From: Bradyrhizobium sp. ISRA430
GTDB taxonomy: Bacteria; Pseudomonadota; Alphaproteobacteria; Rhizobiales; Xanthobacteraceae
Assembly: GCF_029909975.1 (NCBI RefSeq)
Contig: NZ_CP094516.1
Span: forward strand, 1,736,001-1,800,000
Reading direction: 5' to 3'
DNA: 64,000 nucleotides
Part shown: positions 1 to 8,271 of the stretch, one piece after another
How the letters are laid out: each line of letters opens with the position of its first letter
How positions within the stretch are numbered: position 1 is the first letter of the stretch
Made by a program: the position numbers and the translations under genes
The notes under the pieces: model-generated
Databases searched by the model: none
Told to the model about the DNA's origin: nothing
Seen by the model: the letters and a program-made list of their open reading frames with translations, nothing else

Positions 1-1695
1 TTCGGGATCAGCCTCGCGACGCTCGACGGGCATGTCTACGAGGTCGGCGACAGCCGGGTGCCCTTCACCATCCAGTCGATGTCCAAACCATTCGTGTTCG
101 CGCTCGCGCTGGACCTGCTCGGCGCGGCACAGGTTGAAAGCACGATCGGTGTCGAGCCCTCGGGCGATCCTTTCAACTCGATCCGGCTCAACGCCGAGAA
201 CCATCCGTTCAACCCGATGGTCAATGCCGGCGCGATTGCCTGTACCGGCCTGATCCACGAGAGCAAGGGCGTTGATGCGTTCGAGCAGATCCGCGTTGCG
301 CTCGGCCGCTTCGCCGGGCGCGATCTCGACGTCGACGAAGCCGTCTACGCTTCCGAAAGCCAGACCGGCGACCGCAACCGCGCCATCGCCTATCTTTTGC
401 GCACCAACGCCGTGATCAAGGACAATGTCGCGGCCGTGCTCGACGTCTATTTCCGGCAGTGTGCGGTGCTGGTGACCGCGCGCGATATTGCGGTCATGGC
501 GGCAACGCTCGCCAACCGCGGCCTCAACCCGGTCACGGGCGAGCAGGTGATGACGCCCTATGCAATCGCACGGACGCTGTCGGTGATGACGTCCTCGGGC
601 ATGTACGACTATGCCGGTGAATGGATCTACCGGATCGGTATCCCCGCCAAGAGCGGCGTCGGCGGCGGCATTCTCGCAGCGCTTCCCGCCCGCCTCGGGC
701 TCGGCAGCTATTCGCCACGGCTCGACAAGCACGGCAATAGCGTGCGCGGCATCAAGGTCTGCGAGGCGCTGTCCTCGCATTACGACCTGCACATGCTCAA
801 CCGCAGCGACGACGCCCGCAACGCGATCATTGCCGACTACGACATCGGCAAGAGCCCGTCGCGGCGCGTGCGACGTCCGCAGGAGCGCGAGATCCTGGCC
901 GCCCGTGAGCACGAGGTGCGGGTGATCGAGCTGGTCGGCACGCTGTCGCTGTCCGCCGTCGACTACGTGTCGCGCCGGCTCGCCGGCGGCCCGCGGCCGC
1001 AATTCGTCATCTTCGATCTCCATCGTGTCACCTCGACCACGCGCGCCGGCGCGCGGCTGGTCGCGGAAGCCTTCGAGGAGCTGGCCGCGCTCAACGTCAC
1101 GGTGATCCTGTCCGGGGTCAAGCGCGCCTCCAGGGAGTGGAATGCTTTGCGGGAATGGACCGCGGAGCTCAAGAACGTCCGCGACTTCTTCCTGCTCGAC
1201 ACCGCGATCGAATGGGCGGAAGACCAGATCGTCTATCGCTACGGCGGCTCGATCGACTTCCACGAGACCACCGAGCTTGCCGAACAGCCGCTGCTCACCG
1301 GTCTGAGCGCGGAGGAGCTGACCGATCTGGCTTCGCTCTGCACGATCCGGACCTATCAATCCGGCGCGAAGATCCTCACGACCGGTGATCCCGCCGATGC
1401 CCTGTTCTTCCTGCGCAGCGGCGCCGTCCACGTCACGCTGCCGGACGGGGTGCGGCTGGCGACGCTGACCGCGGGCATGGCGTTCGGCGAGATGGCGCTA
1501 TTGGAGCCGACCCGCTCCGCCGATGTGTTCGCCGACATGGCCGCGACCGCGTTCGAGGTGCCGCTTAGGGATTTCGAACGCTTCCGCAAGCAGCACCCGC
1601 GCGCCGGCGAGCGCATCATGCGCAATTTGGCGCAGCTCCTCGCCGATCGCCTGATCGTGGCCAACGCCAAGGTGGACATCCTGACGTCGATGTGA
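1..1695 (+). CDS. glsA: Glutaminase A fused to STAS and cyclic-nucleotide-binding domains (5' end outside window)
   Basis: Hydrolyses glutamine to glutamate and ammonia. The reading frame is open from the first base, so the true start lies upstream; 564 residues are visible. The glutaminase domain (to about visible residue 270) holds the beta-lactamase-like dyad in QSMSK (S26, K29) and typical glutaminase blocks such as HPFNPMVNAGA. A STAS domain follows at about 304-415, then a cAMP-binding-type domain at about 429-547 with the phosphate-cassette-like FGEMALL...R. Single-domain glutaminases are about 310 aa, so the tail is a regulatory extension. Glutaminase-STAS fusions are known; adding a cNMP domain suggests allosteric control, which is inference. 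The downstream gene is convergent. Confidence 0.92.
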   Translation, partial: FGISLATLDGHVYEVGDSRVPFTIQSMSKPFVFALALDLLGAAQVESTIGVEPSGDPFNSIRLNAENHPFNPMVNAGAIACTGLIHESKGVDAFEQIRVALGRFAGRDLDVDEAVYASESQTGDRNRAIAYLLRTNAVIKDNVAAVLDVYFRQCAVLVTARDIAVMAATLANRGLNPVTGEQVMTPYAIARTLSVMTSSGMYDYAGEWIYRIGIPAKSGVGGGILAALPARLGLGSYSPRLDKHGNSVRGIKVCEALSSHYDLHMLNRSDDARNAIIADYDIGKSPSRRVRRPQEREILAAREHEVRVIELVGTLSLSAVDYVSRRLAGGPRPQFVIFDLHRVTSTTRAGARLVAEAFEELAALNVTVILSGVKRASREWNALREWTAELKNVRDFFLLDTAIEWAEDQIVYRYGGSIDFHETTELAEQPLLTGLSAEELTDLASLCTIRTYQSGAKILTTGDPADALFFLRSGAVHVTLPDGVRLATLTAGMAFGEMALLEPTRSADVFADMAATAFEVPLRDFERFRKQHPRAGERIMRNLAQLLADRLIVANAKVDILTSM

Positions 1696-1710
1696 GCGCC
1701 AGGTTGCGGC

Positions 1711-2019
1711 TCAGCGGCTCGCGGCCTCGCTCAGCCGCCGGTTGATCTTGGCTGCGCTTGCCTTGAGCACTTCGGATGGCCTCTGGCCAGTCGCCGCGCA
1801 CAGGCAAGCCCAGTAGTAGATGACGTCGCCGAGCTCATCGACGAGACCCGCCTGGTCGAGCCAGCTATCACGCAACAGCTTCTTGATGTGTTCGGCGACC
1901 TCGCCGGCCTCGCCGGCGAGGCCAAGACCAAGATAGGACAACCGCTCGTTCGACGGATGCTCATCGACTTTCGCAACGCTCGCGGCCCAGGCCGCATATT
2001 CATCGATCGTCATCGGCAT
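1711..2019 (-). CDS. MazG-like nucleotide pyrophosphohydrolase-type protein
   Basis: A 102-aa all-helical protein of the MazG/dUTPase-like NTP pyrophosphatase superfamily, which hydrolyses nucleoside triphosphates to monophosphates. The metal-binding pattern is visible as GEAGEVAEHIKK (E37, E40) followed by DELGDVIYYWA (D61, E62, D65). The length fits the short single-domain MazG proteins. It ends 15 bp from the convergent glutaminase gene and is read after the carboxymuconolactone-decarboxylase-family gene on the same strand, with about 20 bp between them, so the two may share a transcript. The substrate cannot be told from sequence. Confidence 0.8.
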   Translation of the reverse strand: MPMTIDEYAAWAASVAKVDEHPSNERLSYLGLGLAGEAGEVAEHIKKLLRDSWLDQAGLVDELGDVIYYWACLCAATGQRPSEVLKASAAKINRRLSEAASR

Positions 2020-2038
2020 CCTTGCTGCTCCTTTCGGA

Positions 2039-2566
2039 TCAGCCCACCACTTCCGTGACAGGCTGCAGATCGATCTCGAAGGTCTCGAGAAATTTCGAGG
2101 TCATGATGTAGAAGCCGACAGAGAGCTGCAGCTCGACCAGCGCCGCAGGCGTCAACCTGGCGGCGATCGCCTTGAACGTCGCGTCCGTCGGCTTGTTCAG
2201 CTTGACGATCTCGTCGGTGAAGGCGAGCGCGGCGCGCTGCGTCTCGTCAAAGCAATTCGCGGCCTGCCAATTTGCGAGCGCCACGTTCTGCTCGTCGGTG
2301 ACGCCGACATTCCTGCCGATGCGCTTGTGCGCGACGATCTCATACGGCGCTTCGCACAGGATGCCGGTGCGCGTGATCGCGAGCTCGCGCACGATCGGAT
2401 CAAGCTCGCCCTTGTGCCGAATGGCGCCGCCGAGCCGGCAATACTGCTCAAAATAGCTCGGCGAATGCGCCATCATGCGGAAGATGTTGGCGTGGCGGTT
2501 CTTGTCGAGAATCTCGCGGGTGCGGTCGGACGCCTTGGACGGATCGCTGTAGTCGATGCGGGCCAT
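2039..2566 (-). CDS. Carboxymuconolactone decarboxylase family protein
   Basis: A 175-aa helical protein of the CMD/AhpD-like superfamily. The family block containing RELAITRTGILCEAPYEIVAHKR occupies residues ~60-85, but only one cysteine is present where AhpD-type peroxidase partners carry a CxxC pair, so AhpD-like disulfide chemistry is doubtful. Such standalone CMD proteins are common in Bradyrhizobium and mostly uncharacterised. Start ATG at 2566. The 295 bp upstream up to the small ORF at 2862 hold no other gene that I can see. It probably shares a transcript with the MazG-like gene downstream. Confidence 0.8.
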   Translation of the reverse strand: MARIDYSDPSKASDRTREILDKNRHANIFRMMAHSPSYFEQYCRLGGAIRHKGELDPIVRELAITRTGILCEAPYEIVAHKRIGRNVGVTDEQNVALANWQAANCFDETQRAALAFTDEIVKLNKPTDATFKAIAARLTPAALVELQLSVGFYIMTSKFLETFEIDLQPVTEVVG

Positions 2567-2861
2567 GATTTTCCTGAAGATTTTGCCCGAAGAGCTTCCC
2601 TAAGATTTTCCTCGGACTTTCGATGTTTTTGTCGTTGTCGGCGAAAGTTCCGGGAAACTCTATTCGCGCACCGACGCAGGAGCAACATTATCGAGTCAAA
2701 TTGCCGCCGCATTGCTGATCGACCTTGGCACAGTCGATATTCGCCGCGTGGGGACAAATCGCGGCGAATAATCGAAGTGGGGTGTTCCGAGTAAAAAACA
2801 GGACCGTCGATTGCGCAGCGCGCGCAACGATGAATCACGCCCAAGTCTAGGGAGAAAAGGC

Positions 2862-2963
2862 ATGAAGGAAGCCACCAGGAGGGCGGCCTCGGGAGCGTTC
2901 GCGCATATGCTGGCGGTAACGGCGATGCTCGTCATCGCCAGCATATTGTTCTACGGGCGCTAG
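2862..2963 (+). CDS. 33-residue putative single-span membrane protein
   Basis: A short ORF with a good ribosome-binding site (GGGAGAAAAGG ending 1-2 bases before the ATG at 2862). It encodes 33 residues: a basic N-terminus (KEATRR) followed by one hydrophobic helix (MLAVTAMLVIASILFY) ending GR. Small proteins of this shape are frequent in rhizobia. No function is known to me. It stands alone between the CMD gene (divergent) and a palindromic repeat at 2974. Basis is RBS plus a plausible membrane segment only. Confidence 0.5.
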   Translation: MKEATRRAASGAFAHMLAVTAMLVIASILFYGR

Positions 2964-2973
2964 TACTGCGTAT

Positions 2974-3054
2974 CGTCATTCCGGGGTGGCTCTCGCACAA
3001 GCCAGACCCAGAAGCCCGTCCAGGTTCGGTCCTTTGGACCGCCCCCGAATGACG
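2974..3054. repeat. Dispersed palindromic intergenic element (CGTCATTCCGGGG family)
   Basis: Begins CGTCATTCCGGGG and ends CCCCCGAATGACG, so the ends form an imperfect inverted repeat around about 55 bp. Related copies lie at 4577-4700 and 55683-55817. Similar elements are abundant between genes in Bradyrhizobium. Confidence 0.65.
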
Positions 3055-3061
3055 AATTCCA

Positions 3062-3427
3062 CTAGGCCCTCTTGGTGAAGAACGGCACGAGCCTTCCCGC
3101 AAAGGACTTAAAGCTCGCATCGACCTCGTCGCCGATAGCAAGACCGGACTCGCCATGCGCCATCATGCGAAAACCCTCGGCGCAATCGACCAGCACGATG
3201 TTGTAGGGCACGTGCGCGCGCGTCTCGGGCGTGGCGGCACGGCACACCAGCGAGGTCGCATAGACCGTACCCTTGCCGCTCGCGCGCTGCTGGCGCGGTG
3301 CGGATGCTCCGCACGCCGCACAGAAGGCGCGATGGAAATACTGCACGGCCCCGCATGAGCCGCAGCGCTGATAGGTGATGGCCTGCTCGCCTCCGGTCCA
3401 CTCGCCGATTCGCCCGTTGCCGCTCAT
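3062..3427 (-). CDS. Zn-ribbon OB-fold protein (DUF35 family)
   Basis: A 121-aa acyl-CoA-associated OB-fold protein. The rubredoxin-like Zn ribbon is visible as CGSCG (about residues 22-26) and CAACG (about 37-41), followed by the OB-fold beta region with the VPYNIVLVDC block. DUF35 proteins act as obligate partners of thiolase-like enzymes and MaoC hydratases. The start ATG at 3427 overlaps the TGA of the upstream thiolase (ATGA), so the two are translationally coupled, which supports a complex. A longer in-frame ORF reaches 3586 but lies inside the thiolase and was rejected. Confidence 0.87.
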   Translation of the reverse strand: MSGNGRIGEWTGGEQAITYQRCGSCGAVQYFHRAFCAACGASAPRQQRASGKGTVYATSLVCRAATPETRAHVPYNIVLVDCAEGFRMMAHGESGLAIGDEVDASFKSFAGRLVPFFTKRA

Positions 3428-4560
3428 CGCACCCGCTCCAGGAACATGCTGACATGGGAGGACAGCACGCCGCCGTCGCCGTGGAGGAGCGCAATGGAGG
3501 CATCGCGCACCTGGCGGCTCGCTGCCCTCCCCGTCATCTGCAGATGGGTCTCGACCAGATGCGCCATGGCGCCGCCGACGCCGCAATGGCCATAGCTGAG
3601 AAGGCCGCCATGGGTGTTGAGCGGCATCGCGCCATCGCGGCCGAAATGGCCGGCGCGCACCCGCGCGGCCGCCTCGCCGCGCTTCGCGAGGCCGAGGTCT
3701 TCAAGCAGCATCGCGAGCGTGATCGTAAAACTGTCGTAGACCGCGGCGTAGCGCACGTCCGAGATCGCAAGGCCTGTCGCCTCCCTGGCGCGCGCGATCG
3801 AGATCTCGGCGCCGAGCTCGCTCAGGGGCGGCGCCGCCGTGACATGCTGATGGGTGTGAGCCTGGGCGCAGCCGCGAATGCGCACGCCGGCCTCGCCCGT
3901 CCGCTCGCGGCTGACGACGAATGCCGCCCCGCCGTCGGACACCGGGCAGCAGTCGAGCAGCTTTAGCGGCATCGCGACCGGCTTCGAGGCCATGACGTCG
4001 GCGACCGTGATCGGGTCGCGGAACTGTGCGCCGGGATGTGTGCGGGCGTGCTCGCGCATCAGCACCGCGAATTCGGCGAGGTCCTCTTCGGTCACGCCAT
4101 ATTCGTGCATGTAGCGGGAGGCGACGAGACCATAGTAGGCGGGAATGGTCGGCCCCAGTGGCACCTCGTAGTCGGGATGGCCGACCTGCGCCAGCGCCTG
4201 GATCGAGGCATCGCGGCTTTGTCCGGTGAGACGGTTTTCTCCGGCCACCACGAGCACATGCCGCGCGACGCCGGCCTCGACGAGATGATGCGCAAGCATG
4301 GTCATCGCGAGCCCCGTCGCGCCGCCAACCTGGACGGCATGGGCGTAAGCCGGGCGAATGCCGAAATGCTCGGCGAACACGGTCGCCAGCATGATATGTG
4401 GCGAGACGGTCGAATAGCCGCAGAGGATACCGTCGATCTCCATGCGCTTCAGCCCGGCATCGTCGATCGCGAGCTGGGCTGCCTTGCTCATCAGGTCGAG
4501 CGAGGACGAGCCTTCGTGCGTGCCGAAAGACGTGAGGCCGACGCCGGTGATGAAGGTCAT
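3424..4560 (-). CDS. Thiolase-family protein lacking the catalytic cysteine
   Basis: A 378-aa thiolase-fold protein of the SCP2/lipid-transfer type. The usual nucleophilic Cys is replaced: the block reads VQVGGATG, with Gly about residue 80 where canonical enzymes have CATG. The C-terminal CxG is also missing (ALLHGDGG), while the GHCG histidine block is retained. Cys-less family members such as Ltp2 work with DUF35 partners as retro-aldolases on acyl-CoA rather than as thiolases. The DUF35 gene overlaps its stop codon, which fits that model. The substrate is unknown; it is followed upstream in the same direction by a CaiB-type CoA-transferase. Confidence 0.85.
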   Translation of the reverse strand: MTFITGVGLTSFGTHEGSSSLDLMSKAAQLAIDDAGLKRMEIDGILCGYSTVSPHIMLATVFAEHFGIRPAYAHAVQVGGATGLAMTMLAHHLVEAGVARHVLVVAGENRLTGQSRDASIQALAQVGHPDYEVPLGPTIPAYYGLVASRYMHEYGVTEEDLAEFAVLMREHARTHPGAQFRDPITVADVMASKPVAMPLKLLDCCPVSDGGAAFVVSRERTGEAGVRIRGCAQAHTHQHVTAAPPLSELGAEISIARAREATGLAISDVRYAAVYDSFTITLAMLLEDLGLAKRGEAAARVRAGHFGRDGAMPLNTHGGLLSYGHCGVGGAMAHLVETHLQMTGRAASRQVRDASIALLHGDGGVLSSHVSMFLERVR

Positions 4561-4576
4561 GGTATCATCTCTCCGT

Positions 4577-4700
4577 CGTCATTCCGGGGCACGACGAAGT
4601 CGCGAGCTTTGATGCGCAATTGCGCATCTGAGAATCATAACCACCATCGTGAGTGTGGATTCCGGGCTCGCGCCCAAGGGAGCGCGCCCCGGAATGACGG
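4577..4700. repeat. Dispersed palindromic intergenic element (CGTCATTCCGGGG family)
   Basis: Starts CGTCATTCCGGGGC and ends GCCCCGGAATGACG, giving near-perfect terminal inverted repeats. An internal hairpin TGCGCAATTGCGCA is also visible. It fills the gap between the CoA-transferase and the Cys-less thiolase, so it is probably transcribed. Confidence 0.75.
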
Positions 4701-4736
4701 ATGAGGACGGATGAGAGTGTCATCGCGTTTCCTCCT

Positions 4737-5936
4737 CTATTCCGGCGACGAGCGCGTGACACCATCGCGCACCAACGCCGCGATCTCGTCCGCCGCGTAT
4801 CCGATCTCGCGCAAAATCTCTGCACCGTGCTCATTGAGCCGCGGTGCGAGCCGAACCGGTTCGGCCTCGGTCTCCGACCAGCTCGCAGTGACTTTCATGC
4901 TCCGGATCGGACCTTCAGTGGGATGATTCACGACCGGGAAGAAGCCGGTCGCCTCCAGATGCTCATCGTGCAGGATCGACGCGAGGTCGTGCATCGGCAT
5001 CACCGGCACGTCGGCCCTGGTGAGCAGCTCGATCCATTCGGCGGTCGGGCGAGTCTCGAAGATGCGCGCCAGTTCGGCATAGACGAAGTCGATGTTGGCG
5101 GCGCGGCCGGCAAAAGTAGCAAACTTCGGATCAGCCCGCAGATCGTCGCGGCCGGTCGCCTTGAAGAAATTCTCCCACTGCTTGTCGTTGTAGACGATGA
5201 CGCTGAGATAGCCGTCTGACGTCTTGTAGGGCCTGCGGTCGCGCGAGAGGTGACGGGCATAACCGCCCTTGTCGAGCGGCGGCTCATAAGTGAGCCCACC
5301 CATGTGGTCGCCCATGACGAACCCCGCCATGGTCTCGAACATGGGGATATCGACGCGCTGGCCGCGGCCGGTGCGGTCGCGATGCACGAGGCTGGCGCAG
5401 ATCGCGCCGACCGCGGTTAGCCCGACGATGCGATCGACCAGCGCATTCGGCACGTAGCGCGGCACGCCGTCGCCGGTCTGCGCCATCAGGGCCGGTAGTG
5501 CGGTCGCGCCTTGGATCAGATCGTCATAGGCGGGCTTGGCCGCATAAGGCCCGTCCTGACCGAAGCCGAACACACCGGCATAGACGAGGCGCGGATTGAT
5601 CTCGGAGACGACGTCATAACCGAGTTGCAGCCGCGCCATCGCCTGCGGGCGAACATTGTAGACGAGGACGTCGGCGCGCTCGAGCAGCCGCAGCACGGCC
5701 TTCCGGCCGGCGGGCTTCTTGAGGTCGAGGCAGATCGAGCGCTTGCTGCGATTGGTATTGAGGAAGACCGGCCCCATGCCGGCATGCCGCATCGGACCGA
5801 TCAGACGGGTGACATCGCCCTCAAGCGATTCCACCTTGATGACGTCGGCGCCATAGTCGCCGAGCATCTGGGTCGCATAAGGCCCCATCAGCACGGTCGT
5901 CATGTCGATGACCTTGATGCCCTTCAGCGGCCCCAT
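4737..5936 (-). CDS. CaiB/BaiF family (class III) CoA-transferase
   Basis: A 399-aa protein of the formyl-CoA transferase/CaiB/BaiF family, which moves CoA between carboxylic acids through an aspartyl-CoA thioester. Seen: N-terminal MGPLKGIKVIDMTTVLMGPYA block, LNTNRSKRSICLDLK, the NVRPQA block and the likely active-site Asp in NALVDRIVG. Length is normal for the family. It is upstream of the Cys-less thiolase and DUF35 genes on the same strand, though a repeat element separates them. It probably activates the acid that the cluster degrades; the substrate cannot be inferred. Confidence 0.9.
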   Translation of the reverse strand: MGPLKGIKVIDMTTVLMGPYATQMLGDYGADVIKVESLEGDVTRLIGPMRHAGMGPVFLNTNRSKRSICLDLKKPAGRKAVLRLLERADVLVYNVRPQAMARLQLGYDVVSEINPRLVYAGVFGFGQDGPYAAKPAYDDLIQGATALPALMAQTGDGVPRYVPNALVDRIVGLTAVGAICASLVHRDRTGRGQRVDIPMFETMAGFVMGDHMGGLTYEPPLDKGGYARHLSRDRRPYKTSDGYLSVIVYNDKQWENFFKATGRDDLRADPKFATFAGRAANIDFVYAELARIFETRPTAEWIELLTRADVPVMPMHDLASILHDEHLEATGFFPVVNHPTEGPIRSMKVTASWSETEAEPVRLAPRLNEHGAEILREIGYAADEIAALVRDGVTRSSPE

Positions 5937-6060
5937 CGTTCACTCCCGATCCGCGCGGGCTCAGTCGCGGCCCGCGATTTCGGTCCAGCTAACGGCAGCG
6001 GCGCAGCTCAGGCAAGCGCGAGCCGCGTATGGCCGTATGCGCTACGCGGCGATACAGGCG

Positions 6061-6261
6061 CTATTTCTTCTGGCGGGATTCGCGGATCTTGAGCAGCCGT
6101 TCGAGCTCTTCGTTCTGCTGATTGATGCGATCGGCGATGCGCGCCTCGTTCTGCTCGCCCGAAGCGGCGGCAGCCTGCTCGATGAGCTGCCTGATATTGC
6201 TCTCGAGGATCGCAATTCGATCGTTGATTTCGTCGAGTGAGAGTGACGTGTCATTGCTCAT
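6061..6261 (-). CDS. Small coiled-coil hypothetical protein
   Basis: A 66-aa charged protein, predicted wholly helical, with heptad-like spacing (DEINDRIAILESNIRQL, then RINQQNEELERLLKIRES). No family name is recognised. It lies between the CoA-transferase and the canonical thiolase on the same strand, with a repeat element (6293-6378) just upstream, so it could be part of the same transcript. The composition and codon pattern look like a real gene. Confidence 0.65.
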   Translation of the reverse strand: MSNDTSLSLDEINDRIAILESNIRQLIEQAAAASGEQNEARIADRINQQNEELERLLKIRESRQKK

Positions 6262-6292
6262 GATGCGTATCCTGCAAAATCAATCAAGAGCA

Positions 6293-6378
6293 GTAGGGTG
6301 GGCAAAGCGAAGCGCGCCCACCATGACTTAGCGCAAGAAAAAGGTGGGCACAGCGCTTTGCGCCCTTGCCCACCCTAC
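6293..6378. repeat. Dispersed intergenic inverted repeat (GTAGGGTGGGC family)
   Basis: The element starts GTAGGGTGGGC and ends GCCCACCCTAC, an exact 11-base inversion. Its interior repeats the unit AAGCGAAGCGCGCCCACC and GGTGGGCACAGCGC, so it can fold into nested hairpins. It separates the coiled-coil gene from the thiolase gene. Confidence 0.75.
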
Positions 6379-6384
6379 AAGATT

Positions 6385-7560
6385 CTACTTCAAAGGCTCC
6401 AGCACGGAAACGTAGTTGGCGACGGCGGCGCCGCCCATATTGAAGATGCCGCCGAGCTTGGCGTTCTTGAGCTGCATGCCCTCGGGCGCCTGGCCCGCAA
6501 GCTGCATCGCGGTCATCACATGCATCGAGACGCCGGTGGCGCCGATCGGATGGCCCTTGGCTTTCAGGCCGCCGGACGGATTGACCGGGAGCTTGCCGTC
6601 CTTGAGCGTCCAGCCTTCCTTGATGGCGCGGGCGCCCTGCCCCTTCGGCGTCAGGCCCATCGCTTCGTACTCGATCAACTCGGCGACCGTGAAGCAGTCA
6701 TGGGTCTCGACGAAGGACAGGTCGGAGAGCGAGACGCCGGCCTTCTCCAGCGCGCGCTGCCAGGCAACGGTGCAGCCCTCGAACTGGAGGATGTCGCGCT
6801 TGCTCATCGGCAGGAAGTCCTGCGCATGTGCGGTGGCGCGGAAGCCGATCGACTTGCTCATGCCCTTGGCGGTCTCGGCATCCGCGAGTACCAGCGCCGC
6901 AGCACCATCGGAGACGAGCGAGCAGTCGGTACGCTTCAGGGGACCGGCGACGTACGGGTTCTTCTCGCTTTCGGAGCGGCAGAACTCGTAGCCGAAATCC
7001 TTGCGCATCTGGGCGAAGGGGTTGGCAACGCCGTTCTTGTGGTTCTTGGCCGCGATCAGCGCCAGCGCATCGGACTGGTCGCCATATTTCTGGAAATAGG
7101 CGCTGGCGATCTTGCCGAACACGCCTGCGAAGCCGCCGACAGTGTCGCCGTCCTCGGGCAGATAGGACGCCTTCAGGAGATTCTTGCCGATCTCCGGCCC
7201 CGGCGTGCGCGTCATCTGCTCGACGCCGACGACCAGCACGATCTTGGCAGCCCCTGCGGCAATCGCGCGCAGGCCCTGGTGCACGGCGGCGGAGCCGGTG
7301 GCGCAGGCGTTCTCGACACGGGTTGCCGGCTTGAAGCGGAGCTGCGGGTCGGCCTGGAGCACCAGCGAGGCGGTAAAATCCTGCGGCGAGAAGCCGGCAT
7401 TGAAATGGCCGAGCACGATCTCGTCAACGTCGGAGGCGGCAATGCCGGCATCCGCCAACGCCTCATTGGCGACGCGGGTGACGAGGCTTTCGACAGTCTC
7501 GGTGTCGAACTTGCCGAACGGCGTATGCGCCCATCCGACGATGCTGGCGGTCATGGTCAT
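6385..7560 (-). CDS. Acetyl-CoA acetyltransferase / thiolase
   Basis: A 391-aa thiolase that condenses or cleaves acyl-CoAs. The nucleophilic Cys is present (VENACATGS, C86), as is the catalytic His block (GHPIGATG). The C-terminal CxG motif of classical degradative thiolases is replaced by GIFNMGGAAVANY, so it belongs to the SCP2-thiolase-like group. Start ATG at 7560. It follows the sugar-acid operon on the same strand in genome order but belongs functionally with the CoA-transferase and thiolase-like genes downstream. Confidence 0.9.
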   Translation of the reverse strand: MTMTASIVGWAHTPFGKFDTETVESLVTRVANEALADAGIAASDVDEIVLGHFNAGFSPQDFTASLVLQADPQLRFKPATRVENACATGSAAVHQGLRAIAAGAAKIVLVVGVEQMTRTPGPEIGKNLLKASYLPEDGDTVGGFAGVFGKIASAYFQKYGDQSDALALIAAKNHKNGVANPFAQMRKDFGYEFCRSESEKNPYVAGPLKRTDCSLVSDGAAALVLADAETAKGMSKSIGFRATAHAQDFLPMSKRDILQFEGCTVAWQRALEKAGVSLSDLSFVETHDCFTVAELIEYEAMGLTPKGQGARAIKEGWTLKDGKLPVNPSGGLKAKGHPIGATGVSMHVMTAMQLAGQAPEGMQLKNAKLGGIFNMGGAAVANYVSVLEPLK

Positions 7561-7610
7561 TCTCCCTAGATCTTACCTGACCTAAGTCTTAGCCCATCGA
7601 TCGCAAGACT

Positions 7611-8261
7611 TCACGCGGCTTTCAGGGCCTTGAGCGTGCGCTGGCAGATGGCAGTTATGCCGGCCCAGTTCCCGGCCCTGATCTCCGCCGTCGGGCACAG
7701 CCAGGAGCCGCCGACCGCGACCACGTTGGGCTCGGCAAGCCAGGCCGCCGCATTGGCCTCGCCGACGCCGCCGGTCGGGCAGAACCGCACATTCGGGAAC
7801 GGCCCGCCGAGCGCCCGCAGCCCCTTGATGCCGCCGGCCTGCTCGGCCGGGAAGAATTTTACGATGTCGAAACCCTGCGCCAGGGCCATCATCAGCTCGG
7901 ATGCAGTCGCAATGCCCGGCGCGAAGGGCAAGGCGCTGTCGGTCGCGGCCTCCAGCAGATCGGGGGTCAACCCCGGGCTGATGCCGAACTTGACGCCGAG
8001 CTTCTCGACACGGGCAAAGTCCGCTGGATTGAGAATCGTGCCGATGCCGACGATCGCCTCGGGCACTTCGGCCATCATCGCCCTCGCCGCCTCGATCGCA
8101 ACGGCGGTGCGCAGGGTCACCTCCAGCGTGCGGACGCCGCCGGCGACCAGCGCACGTGCCAGCGGCACGGCATCCTGGATACGCTCGATGGTAAGGACGG
8201 GAATGACGGTCGCGGCCTTGAACAGCGCGGCGAGTTGGTTCTGTTGGGCAGTCGTGGTCAT
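7611..8261 (-). CDS. eda: 2-keto-3-deoxy-6-phosphogluconate aldolase
   Basis: A 216-aa class I aldolase that splits KDPG to pyruvate and glyceraldehyde 3-phosphate. Seen: TLEVTLRT with the catalytic Glu, the Schiff-base Lys in DIVKFFPAEQAGG, and the FCPTGGV phosphate-binding block. The start was placed at ATG 8261, 10 bp after the kinase stop, because residues before it have no family similarity. It is the last gene of the minus-strand sugar-acid operon and uses the product of the kinase next to it. Confidence 0.93.
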   Translation of the reverse strand: MTTTAQQNQLAALFKAATVIPVLTIERIQDAVPLARALVAGGVRTLEVTLRTAVAIEAARAMMAEVPEAIVGIGTILNPADFARVEKLGVKFGISPGLTPDLLEAATDSALPFAPGIATASELMMALAQGFDIVKFFPAEQAGGIKGLRALGGPFPNVRFCPTGGVGEANAAAWLAEPNVVAVGGSWLCPTAEIRAGNWAGITAICQRTLKALKAA

Positions 8262-8271
8262 GACTTTCGCT

